The position numbers and the translations under genes were made by a program. This document shows positions 1 through 5,467 of a stretch of DNA of 8,150 bases, one piece after another. Numbering within the stretch: position 1 is the first letter of the stretch; each line of letters starts with the position of its first letter. The stretch comes from an uncultured Eubacteriales bacterium (GTDB taxonomy: Bacteria; Bacillota; Clostridia; Christensenellales; CAG-314). The stretch spans positions 1 through 8,150 of the forward strand of contig CARAIG010000017.1 in NCBI GenBank assembly GCA_948938605.1, given 5' to 3'. Under the pieces are notes generated by a model. The model was not told the origin of the DNA, did not search any database, and worked only from the letters and a program-made list of their open reading frames with translations.

Positions 1-667
1 CTTTAAGAATACGCAAAATGCCGTCTTTTTCGTTCATTCCCAAGACTACTGCCGTCATACCGTATTCCCTACACATAGCGACTGCGGTCATATCCATAAC
101 TTTAAGATTGTCCGCAATTACCTTGTCATAAGTTATCTGCTTATATTTTTTTGCAGACGAATTGAGTTTAGGATCAGCATCGTAAACGCCGTCAATATTT
201 TTAATAAAGAAAATTGCGTCGGCGTGCATTTCACAAGCGCGCAAAACCAAAGTCGTATCTGTGGAAAAATAAGGCAAGCCTGTTCCACCGACGAATATCA
301 CCAAATTACCGTCATTTAAATAGGCGTTAGCGCTTGCAAAGCTGTACTGTTCGACTACTTTTGTTATACCTATGGAGGAAACAACTTTATTCTTAACTCC
401 TGCTTCCGTTAACGCTTCGGAAAGAGTCAGTCCGTTCATAACGGTAGCCAACATACCGATATTATCGGCAACAGACCTATCCATTGTATCCGCACTTCTG
501 CCGCGCCACAAGTTACCGCCGCCTACAACTACTCCGACTTGTACGCCAAGTTTGACCATATCGCGCAGTTGCAAAGCAATTTTCTTTACGCTTTTCCAAG
601 CAAAAGCGGATTTACCGTCAGACAATGTTTCGCCGCTTATTTTTATAATGATGCGTTTGTATTCCAT
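1..667 (-). CDS. pyrH: UMP kinase (uridylate kinase), 3' end cut by window edge
   Basis: Bacterial UMP kinase of the amino-acid-kinase fold. It phosphorylates UMP to UDP with ATP in the cytoplasm, the committed step to UTP and CTP. I translated 222 residues by hand. The N-terminus MEYKRIIIKISGETL gives the usual nucleotide-binding start. GGGNLWRG lies at residues 49-56, GGTGLPYFSTDT at 127-138, IDGVYDADPK at 158-167 and KVMDMTA at 189-195, all hallmark motifs of bacterial PyrH. The family is about 235-240 aa, so roughly 15 C-terminal residues lie beyond base 1. The ATG at 667-665 is preceded by GAGGTAAGG. It follows tsf by 63 bases in the same direction, the standard rpsB-tsf-pyrH order, but a hairpin sits in that gap. 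The frame is open with no defects. Confidence 0.97.
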   Translation of the reverse strand, partial: MEYKRIIIKISGETLSDGKSAFAWKSVKKIALQLRDMVKLGVQVGVVVGGGNLWRGRSADTMDRSVADNIGMLATVMNGLTLSEALTEAGVKNKVVSSIGITKVVEQYSFASANAYLNDGNLVIFVGGTGLPYFSTDTTLVLRACEMHADAIFFIKNIDGVYDADPKLNSSAKKYKQITYDKVIADNLKVMDMTAVAMCREYGMTAVVLGMNEKDGILRILK

Positions 668-692
668 TCCTTACCTCGTTTTGTCTTTAAAA

Positions 693-719
693 GAGGGAAC
701 AATAGTCAATTGTTCCCTC
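693..719 (-). terminator. Hairpin between tsf and pyrH, probable (leaky) terminator
   Basis: There is a perfect 10-bp inverted repeat: GAGGGAACAA at 693-702 and TTGTTCCCTC at 710-719, with a 7-base loop. Read on the minus strand, the stem is followed by TTTTAAAG, a short U-run. On the plus strand no T-run follows, so it is oriented to act after tsf. The U-run is short and no pyrH promoter fits between hairpin and start codon, so partial read-through into pyrH is the likely outcome. An alternative role is an RNA processing or stability hairpin. Confidence 0.7.
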
Positions 720-730
720 GATAAGCAAAT

Positions 731-1663
731 CTATTTAATATTTTTCATTTGCTCGGCGATTTCGTCAACAAAGTTATCTACGCGTTTTTCGATTCCTTCG
801 CCCATTTCATAGCGGATAAATCTAGTAACGATAATTTCCGCACCGCATTTTTTAGCAACTTCGGCAATAACTTGTTTAACGGATAAAGCTGTATCCAAGA
901 CATATTCTTGTTCGAGCAAGCAAACTTCCTTGTAATATTTGTGGATACGTCCGTCAACCATCTTTTGAATAACGGCTGCGGGTTTACCTTCGTTTTGTGC
1001 TTGAACCGTCAAAATTTCACGTTCAGCTTCCAACGCCTTAGGATCGCAGTTTTCAATAGCGATTACTTGGGGCTTGCTTGCAGCAATTTGCATACAAATG
1101 TTATGCGCAAGAGCCGCCAACTCGGCTTGCGGCGCCGAACTTTCAAGTTCTACCAATACGCCGATTTTGCCGCCCATATGGATATAACTGTCCACTACGC
1201 CCTTACCTTTAAGTGCAAACTTCGTAAAACGGCGAAGCGAAATTTTTTCACCGATAGCCGCAGTAGCTTCGGCAATAAGAACGCTGATAGTCTTAGACTT
1301 ATCTGCACAATAAGCTTCTGCGGACAATTCCTCTACCGTCAAAGCATTCGATTGCAAAATGTGCGCTGCAATGTTATCTATTAAAGCAATAAATTGATCG
1401 CTACGGGCAACGAAGTCAGTTTCGCAGTTAATTTCCAAAGCAACGCCGGTTTGTTTGTTTTGCGATAACACGCATTTAACAAGACCTTCCGCAGCAACGC
1501 GGCTAGCTTTTTTAGCGGCAGAAGCCATACCCTTTTCACGAAGGTACTTAACGGCTTCGTCAAAATTACCGTCCGTTTCCACAAGAGCTTTTTTGCAGTC
1601 CATCATACCTACGCCTGTTTGTTCGCGTAGTTTCATTACGTCTTTACTGGTAAAATTAGCCAT
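731..1663 (-). CDS. tsf: Translation elongation factor Ts
   Basis: EF-Ts (310 aa) is the guanine-nucleotide exchange factor that releases GDP from EF-Tu in the cytoplasm. The N-terminal UBA-like region (about residues 3-45) contains the conserved KLREQTGVGMMDCKKAL. TDFVAR, which contacts EF-Tu, is at 82-87. YIHMGGKIGVLVEL is at 160-173, GRIHKYYKEVCLLEQ at 238-252 and RFIRYEMGEGIEK at 281-293. Length is typical of the long Firmicute form. I chose the ATG at 1663-1661 because GGAGGAAT sits just upstream and MANFT is the usual N-terminus. A longer reading from 1693 would add ten residues encoded by the rpsB tail. The start lies one base after the rpsB stop, so the two genes are translationally coupled. 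Confidence 0.97.
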   Translation of the reverse strand: MANFTSKDVMKLREQTGVGMMDCKKALVETDGNFDEAVKYLREKGMASAAKKASRVAAEGLVKCVLSQNKQTGVALEINCETDFVARSDQFIALIDNIAAHILQSNALTVEELSAEAYCADKSKTISVLIAEATAAIGEKISLRRFTKFALKGKGVVDSYIHMGGKIGVLVELESSAPQAELAALAHNICMQIAASKPQVIAIENCDPKALEAEREILTVQAQNEGKPAAVIQKMVDGRIHKYYKEVCLLEQEYVLDTALSVKQVIAEVAKKCGAEIIVTRFIRYEMGEGIEKRVDNFVDEIAEQMKNIK

Positions 1664-1664
1664 A

Positions 1665-2420
1665 TTATTCCTCCTCGGTCGTAGCAGCTTCAACTACGGC
1701 TTCTTCTTTTTCGTCGTCTTCGGGAGCAGTCATTACAACGCCTTCCTTAGCTTCGATAACTGCGCCGGCGATAATCGAAGCAATAACTTTAATAGCGCCG
1801 ATTGCGTCGTCGTTAGCGGGGATAACTACATCCACTTGGTCGGGATCGCAGTTAGTGTCGACAATAGCAACAATGGGTATATTCAATGCGTGCGCTTCGG
1901 CGACGGCAATTGATTCCTTTTTGGGGTCAACAATAAAGATACATCCGGGCATACCCTTCATATCCTTAATACCGCCAAGGTTAGCTTGCAACTTGTCGCG
2001 TTCTTCAAGGAGTTTAGCAACTTCCTTTTTAGGCAACAAATCAAGTTCGCCAAGTTTTTCCATTTGGTTGATATGGTTAAGTCTTTCTATACGGGACTTG
2101 ATCGTCTTATAGTTAGTAAGCGTACCGCCCAACCAACGGTTGTTTACATAAAACATTCCGCAACGTTCCGCTTCGCTTTTAATAGCTTCCTGCGCTTGCT
2201 TTTTTGTGCCGACAAACAAAATAGGTTTGCCTGCCGCAGCAATGTCGCGAACAAAAGTATAAGCGATTTCCGCTTGCGCAACAGTTTGCTGCAAGTCGAT
2301 AATGTGTATATCGTTACGTTCCGCATAGATATACTTCTTCATTTTGGGGTTCCATCTTCTGGTTTGGTGTCCGAAATGAACGCCGCTTTCCAAAAGCTGT
2401 TTCATAGATACAACTGCCAT
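1665..2420 (-). CDS. rpsB: 30S ribosomal protein S2
   Basis: Ribosomal protein S2 (251 aa) is a component of the 30S subunit. It binds late in assembly near protein S1 or the mRNA exit region. Family signatures are LLESGVHFGHQTRRWNPKM at residues 9-27, NNRWLGGTLTN at 93-103 and PDQVDVVIPANDDAIGAI at 193-210. The C-terminus (about 231-251) is an acidic Glu-rich tail ending EEE, common in Firmicute S2. I chose the ATG at 2420-2418 because AAGGAGAT precedes it with good spacing and MAVVSMKQLL is canonical. An in-frame extension to 2486 has no family similarity. It is the first gene of the rpsB-tsf(-pyrH) operon. Its promoter is at 2544-2572, and its last codons double as the tsf Shine-Dalgarno sequence. 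Confidence 0.98.
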   Translation of the reverse strand: MAVVSMKQLLESGVHFGHQTRRWNPKMKKYIYAERNDIHIIDLQQTVAQAEIAYTFVRDIAAAGKPILFVGTKKQAQEAIKSEAERCGMFYVNNRWLGGTLTNYKTIKSRIERLNHINQMEKLGELDLLPKKEVAKLLEERDKLQANLGGIKDMKGMPGCIFIVDPKKESIAVAEAHALNIPIVAIVDTNCDPDQVDVVIPANDDAIGAIKVIASIIAGAVIEAKEGVVMTAPEDDEKEEAVVEAATTEEE

Positions 2421-2477
2421 TTTTATAATCTCCTTATTTTTTATCGTTTTTAACCTCTTTGCGCCGTCAACTCTACA

Positions 2478-2520
2478 CGCAACCAAGCGGCAAAACTTGG
2501 CACAACGGATAAATCTTGCG
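2478..2520 (-). promoter_or_regulatory. Foldable rpsB 5' leader, candidate autoregulatory structure
   Basis: On the minus strand the leader can fold as an outer helix, CGCAA (2520-2516) with TTGCG (2482-2478), and an inner helix, CCAAG (2500-2496) with CTTGG (2487-2483). An 8-base loop caps it and a 15-base bulge lies on the 5' side only. The two 3' arms are contiguous. In E. coli, S2 represses its own mRNA through a structured leader. Whether this fold does the same is inference, since the helices are short. Confidence 0.35.
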
Positions 2521-2543
2521 CAAATGCGAATTAAACCTTACCA

Positions 2544-2572
2544 ATTATAGCACAACAGTAAAATTTTTGCAA
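2544..2572 (-). promoter_or_regulatory. Sigma-A-type promoter of the rpsB-tsf operon
   Basis: On the minus strand, -35 TTGCAA (2572-2567), a 17-base spacer, and a perfect -10 TATAAT (2549-2544) preceded by TGC, an extended -10 motif. Transcription would start near 2537, giving a leader of about 117 bases before the rpsB ATG. This is the strongest promoter match in the window, as expected for a ribosomal protein operon. Confidence 0.85.
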
Positions 2573-2715
2573 CAAAATAATTTGTACTTTTCGCAACGAC
2601 TAGTTTGAATTTATTATGCGATATAAACTTATGTTAACTATGAATTTAAATTTAATTGCATATACTAATTTCAAGAATTTTATATGAATTGCAATAAATT
2701 AATGTGATTTTTCAT

Positions 2716-2721
2716 TATAAT
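2716..2721 (+). promoter_or_regulatory. Possible -10 box for the HtrA-like lipoprotein gene
   Basis: TATAAT matches the -10 consensus and lies 86 bases upstream of the start codon. No good -35 sits at 16-18 bases: TTGCAA at 2689-2694 is 21 bases away. In such AT-rich DNA a chance match is quite possible, so this is weak. Confidence 0.3.
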
Positions 2722-2753
2722 TTAAGACAGATGATATAGAATTTGCCAATAAA

Positions 2754-2768
2754 CGCAATATTATTGCG
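2754..2768. repeat. 15-base perfect palindrome upstream of the HtrA-like gene
   Basis: CGCAATA-T-TATTGCG is a 7-bp inverted repeat around a single central base, ending 39 bases before the ATG at 2808. It could be a dimeric regulator's operator or a small hairpin in the mRNA leader. No regulator is identified. Confidence 0.5.
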
Positions 2769-2807
2769 AATACATTAATTAAAGTTTAAACCGAGGTAAA
2801 ACAATCG

Positions 2808-4115
2808 ATGAAAAACAAACACGTAAAAATAATTCTTATACTGCTTATGACAATTGCCGTCGCTGTTACACTGTGCGCTTGCGACTTAAACGGACTAACT
2901 AATTCCAATAAAGGATTGTCGGCCTACGAAATTGCAGTCAAAAACGGATTTACAGGCACCGAAACGGATTGGCTGAATTCGTTGCATACGACGAATACGA
3001 TAGAAAAGACAACAAACAATTATAACGTAGACGTTAATACATCTCACGATGTGTCGACTGCAGCAAATATCGGGTTAAAATCAATTGTTTCGGTCTACTG
3101 TAAGCACACTGTAATAGCCGACACTTGGTTCGGTCAGCAAACGCAGCAAGCGCAGTCGGCAGGCTCAGGCGTCATTTACCAAATAGAAAACGACGGCTCG
3201 GCTTATATTATAACTAACCACCACGTCGTTTACGAAAATAACAGCGCAACCGCTAACAAAATAAGCGACGATATAAGCGTATATTTATACGGAATGGAAG
3301 GTTCGTCCTACGCAATTCCTGCAACCTATGTGGGCGGATCGCAAAATTACGATATTGCCGTTTTAAAAGTCACATCTAATGCTATTTTGAAAAATGCAAT
3401 AGAAAAAGGCGTAGCCACTGCCGTTGAATTTGCCGATTCGTCTGCAATTTACGCAGGACAGACGTCTATCGCCATAGGTAATCCCGAAGCAGAAGGAATA
3501 TCGGTTACTTGCGGAATTGTCAGTGTCGATTCCGAATATATCGAAATGACGGCAGTAGACAATCGCACCAAGATATCATTGCGCGTTATCCGCACCGACA
3601 CGGCAGTCAACAGCGGAAACTCCGGCGGCGGACTGTTTGACGATACAGGCAAATTAATAGGCATTGTCAATGCCAAATCCGGCGATACCGAAGTGGAAAA
3701 CATTGCTTACGCAATACCCGGCAACGTTGCCAAAGCAATTGCGGACAATATAATTTATTATAATACTACCCGCAAAACCAATTGCGTAATGAGAGTTCTT
3801 TTAAATGTAACGGTTCAAACAAGCGGTTTGTCTACCGAATTGGACGAACAGACAGGCTTTATTAACAAAATAGAGCAAGTTAAAATTGCGTCGGTAAACA
3901 ACAACAGCATAGTTAAGGGCAAACTGCAAGAAGGAGATATTATAAACAGCATAACTATTAACGGAGTAACAACTAATATTACACGCCAATATCAGTTTAT
4001 AGACGTATTACTAGACGCACGTGTAGGTAATGACGTGACAATAGAATTTACACGCAATGATGCAAAGCAAAGCATTACAGTTACAATAACCGAAGACTGC
4101 CTTGCCGAATATTAA
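2808..4115 (+). CDS. HtrA/Deg-like trypsin-fold serine protease, predicted lipoprotein with PDZ-like C-terminus
   Basis: Predicted surface-anchored S1C-type serine protease (435 aa), probably for envelope protein quality control. Residues 1-24 form a lipoprotein signal peptide: KNKHVK, then a hydrophobic run, then LCAC with Cys25 as the lipidated residue. Residues 38-59 carry the SAYEIAVKNGF...TDWLNSL motif, seen in many Firmicute surface proteins. The protease domain runs from about 85 to 310 with an intact triad: His139 (TNHHVV), Asp182 (YDIAVLKV) and Ser272 (GNSGGGL). TDTAVNSGN at 263-271 is typical of HtrA. Residues about 325-430 look like one divergent PDZ domain (GKLQEGDIINSITINGV). GAGGT lies ten bases before the ATG. 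It stands alone, divergent from rpsB and convergent with the DUF1292 gene. Classic HtrA has a membrane helix rather than a lipid anchor, so I give no gene symbol. Confidence 0.92.
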   Translation: MKNKHVKIILILLMTIAVAVTLCACDLNGLTNSNKGLSAYEIAVKNGFTGTETDWLNSLHTTNTIEKTTNNYNVDVNTSHDVSTAANIGLKSIVSVYCKHTVIADTWFGQQTQQAQSAGSGVIYQIENDGSAYIITNHHVVYENNSATANKISDDISVYLYGMEGSSYAIPATYVGGSQNYDIAVLKVTSNAILKNAIEKGVATAVEFADSSAIYAGQTSIAIGNPEAEGISVTCGIVSVDSEYIEMTAVDNRTKISLRVIRTDTAVNSGNSGGGLFDDTGKLIGIVNAKSGDTEVENIAYAIPGNVAKAIADNIIYYNTTRKTNCVMRVLLNVTVQTSGLSTELDEQTGFINKIEQVKIASVNNNSIVKGKLQEGDIINSITINGVTTNITRQYQFIDVLLDARVGNDVTIEFTRNDAKQSITVTITEDCLAEY

Positions 4116-4164
4116 TTACCGTTTGATATTTTCAACTTTAAATAGTAGTTTATAAATAAAAAAA

Positions 4165-4208
4165 GAGTCAACTTTTGGGAAATGCCCATTATGTTGGCTC
4201 TATTTTTT
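4165..4208. terminator. Bidirectional terminator between convergent genes
   Basis: GAGTCAAC (4165-4172) pairs with GTTGGCTC (4193-4200), with one G-U pair. A smaller TGGG/CCCA hairpin nests in the loop. The plus strand continues TATTTTTT. On the minus strand the upstream A-run (4158-4164) becomes a T-run. It therefore serves both the HtrA-like gene and the ruvX-DUF1292 operon. Confidence 0.85.
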
Positions 4209-4224
4209 ACTCTGTTGTCAAATA

Positions 4225-4608
4225 CTATTTGTCTGCGTGATGATGACATTCACAGTCGGGATCGTCGCATCCGTCGTCCGCAGCAATTTCGTCTTCTAAA
4301 CGTTTAAACAAAATTTCGTACATTTCGTCTTCAATAGGAATAAGGTTATAATACCCCTCACCGTCATCTTCAACTTCTTCAAGTTCGAAAATTTCAATCA
4401 TAGGTTCTTCTTCCTCGTCGGCTTGCTGCAAATAAGCGTATTCCTTACCTTCGTGTTCAAGCGTAGCAATGTGATAAAAAGGTATTTCGTTTCCTTCTTC
4501 ATCTTCCAACATAATTACATCTTCTTCCATATCGCAACCGCAGTCACGTTCGTGGTCATGCTCGTGATGTTCACATTCGCAGCCCTTCTTTTTCTTTTCG
4601 TCAGCCAT
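4225..4608 (-). CDS. DUF1292 (YrzB-like) protein with Cys/His-rich ends
   Basis: Small, very acidic protein (127 aa) with the DUF1292 pattern in the middle (about residues 29-108): VIMLEDEEGNEIPFYHIATL, then KEYAYLQQADEEEEP, then YYNLIPIEDEMYEILF. The function of the family is unknown. In Bacillus subtilis its member YrzB is encoded beside the ruvX homologue, and the same pairing is seen here. Unusually, both ends are rich in metal ligands: Cys10, Cys12, His14, His15, His17, His19, Cys23 and Cys25 at the front; Cys114, Cys119, Cys121 and His122-124 at the back. Zn, Ni or Cu binding is a reasonable inference, not shown. The ATG at 4608 has GGAGGT upstream. It lies 19 bases after ruvX, in one operon ending at the bidirectional terminator. 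Confidence 0.88.
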   Translation of the reverse strand: MADEKKKKGCECEHHEHDHERDCGCDMEEDVIMLEDEEGNEIPFYHIATLEHEGKEYAYLQQADEEEEPMIEIFELEEVEDDGEGYYNLIPIEDEMYEILFKRLEDEIAADDGCDDPDCECHHHADK

Positions 4609-4627
4609 TTTGTTACCTCCAAATTTG

Positions 4628-5044
4628 TTATCTTTTACTATCTAAATAATTTTGCAAAATTATAGTCGCAGCAACTTTATCTATTACCTTTTTTCGGTTT
4701 TCTCTGCGTACGTTGCCTTGAATTAAGACGCGTTCAGCAGACAACGTTGTAAAGCGTTCGTCCAAATACTTCACTTCGATGTCGGTTAAATTTTTAATCG
4801 CTTCGATAAACTCGCGGGTTTTACGCGTTTGGTCGTTTTCCTGCCCATTAAGCCCTAACGGCAATCCCGAAATAAACAAGGATACTTCCTTGGTTTTTGC
4901 CAATTCTACAATATACTGAGCGTCACGGCTAAGATCCCCCCGCCGTGTGTACGTTTCCAGCGGATTTGCAATTATTCCCATCGGATCGGAAACCGCAATA
5001 CCGATGCGCACGTCGCCTACGTCTAATGCCATTATTCTTCCCAT
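4628..5044 (-). CDS. ruvX: RuvX/YqgF-family Holliday junction resolvase-like nuclease
   Basis: YqgF/RuvX protein (138 aa, usual length) with an RNase H-like fold. The family is annotated as a putative Holliday junction resolvase, and E. coli YqgF is linked to pre-16S rRNA 5'-end processing. Signatures: MALDVGDVRIGIAVSD (5-20) with metal-binding Asp8, GLPLGLNGQEN (60-70), YLDERFTT (93-100) with Asp95 and Glu96, and KKVIDKVAATIILQNYLD (118-135) with Asp122. The key acidic residues are intact. The ATG at 5044-5042 lacks a Shine-Dalgarno sequence because the promoter lies immediately upstream. A second in-frame ATG at 5032 would remove four residues and has GGGAAG close before it, so the start is slightly uncertain. 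It is the first gene of a two-gene operon with the DUF1292 gene. Confidence 0.95.
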   Translation of the reverse strand: MGRIMALDVGDVRIGIAVSDPMGIIANPLETYTRRGDLSRDAQYIVELAKTKEVSLFISGLPLGLNGQENDQTRKTREFIEAIKNLTDIEVKYLDERFTTLSAERVLIQGNVRRENRKKVIDKVAATIILQNYLDSKR

Positions 5045-5053
5045 AGTGATTGA

Positions 5054-5083
5054 ATTATATCACACTGTTGCCGTTTGTGGCAA
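5054..5083 (-). promoter_or_regulatory. Promoter of ruvX-DUF1292 operon, almost abutting the start codon
   Basis: On the minus strand, -35 TTGCCA (5083-5078), an 18-base spacer, and a perfect -10 TATAAT (5059-5054). Only nine bases separate the -10 from the ruvX ATG, so the transcript should begin 0-3 bases before the start codon. The inverted repeat TTGCC-N6-GGCAA (5068-5083) overlaps the -35. The promoter sits just downstream of the terminator at 5104-5133, which makes it a sensible unit boundary. Confidence 0.75.
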
Positions 5084-5103
5084 TACATTTATGTAAAATA
5101 ATT

Positions 5104-5133
5104 AAAACAAATGCCGCAGGCTTGCTGCGACAT
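5104..5133 (-). terminator. Terminator after the kinase / small-protein unit
   Basis: On the minus strand, ATGTCGCAG (5133-5125) pairs with CTGCGGCAT (5119-5111): a 9-bp stem with one U-G pair and a 5-base loop. TTGTTTTAATT follows it. The U-G pair is a C-A mismatch in the plus-strand RNA, which supports minus-strand use. It separates the upstream unit from the ruvX promoter. Confidence 0.75.
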
Positions 5134-5280
5134 CTATTTAATACCATATATGAACTAAGGGCGGCGGGCTAAAAAATTAACCGCAATTAGACAAGCGTAT
5201 TCCGCTAAATAAATTAATGCGCATTGTTGTTTTATTAAATTTTTGCCCTATTTTGGATACTATGTGTAAAATAGTATTCT

Positions 5281-5403
5281 TTAATCTATCATATTTTTAA
5301 CTTTCTTTTTGCCTTTTTTAATAAAACCTTTAACTTCGGGAATTTCCGATACCAACATTCCGGCTACTGCACCCAAAGCCAAACCAATAATAACTTTTTT
5401 CAT
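5281..5403 (-). CDS. 40-aa basic small protein with an N-terminal membrane segment
   Basis: Short gene encoding 40 residues. The N-terminus MKKVIIGLALGAVAGMLVSE has two lysines, then a Gly/Ala-rich hydrophobic stretch (about 4-18) that could be a single membrane helix with GxxxG-like spacing. EIPEVKGFIKKGKKKVKNMID follows, a strongly basic amphipathic tail. The layout resembles YtxH-like small membrane proteins of Firmicutes, but it is too short to assign. Support for coding: CGGAGG seven bases before the ATG at 5403, sensible composition and a clean TAA stop. It follows the kinase-like gene by 64 bases with no clear terminator between, so they probably share a transcript. The Shine-Dalgarno partly overlaps an inverted repeat arm. 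Function unknown. Confidence 0.75.
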   Translation of the reverse strand: MKKVIIGLALGAVAGMLVSEIPEVKGFIKKGKKKVKNMID

Positions 5404-5411
5404 ATTATCCT

Positions 5412-5453
5412 CCGTTAAGCATTTGTTACTTGTAGTTTGCAACATTTTAACGG
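5412..5453 (-). repeat. Inverted repeat in the gap before the 40-aa gene, overlapping its Shine-Dalgarno
   Basis: CCGTTAA (5412-5418) and TTAACGG (5447-5453) form a perfect 7-bp inverted repeat with a 28-base loop. On the minus-strand RNA the downstream arm shares two bases with the GGAGG at 5413-5409, so folding could partly hide the ribosome binding site. The loop is long and the stem AU-rich, so this may be coincidental. Confidence 0.4.
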
Positions 5454-5467
5454 AAATATACTATCAA

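Larger units (their letters stand above)
2421..2807. other. Divergent intergenic region between rpsB and the HtrA-like gene
   Basis: These 387 bases contain no convincing coding region. The rpsB-proximal part (2421-2572) holds the rpsB leader and promoter. The rest is very AT-rich. It contains a possible plus-strand -10 box at 2716-2721 and a 15-base palindrome at 2754-2768. No tRNA, riboswitch class or repeat family was recognised. Confidence 0.8.

Noticed and set aside
372..812. Open frame of 146 codons on the plus strand
   Set aside because: It lies antisense to pyrH and the end of tsf, has no family resemblance, and the minus-strand genes fully explain the region.
908..1384. Plus-strand open frame of 158 codons inside tsf
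   Set aside because: Antisense shadow of a clear EF-Ts gene; no ribosome site or recognisable domain.
1664..1693. Longer EF-Ts start giving ten more residues
   Set aside because: The extension is encoded by the rpsB tail, and the canonical MANFT start has its own GGAGG site.
1986..2453. Plus-strand open frame of 155 codons opposite rpsB
   Set aside because: Antisense to a canonical S2 gene and its leader; composition is that of a shadow frame.
2421..2486. Longer S2 start giving 22 more residues
   Set aside because: The extension includes the AAGGAG site itself and no S2 family member has such an N-terminus.
2581..2720. Repeated AATTGCA/TTGCAA elements in the AT-rich intergenic region
   Set aside because: Irregular spacing and low complexity; no array or consistent unit, so no repeat family or CRISPR is claimed.
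5184..5231. Tiny minus-strand ORF of about 15 codons downstream of the 40-aa gene
   Set aside because: No ribosome binding site, too short to judge, and no recognisable sequence.
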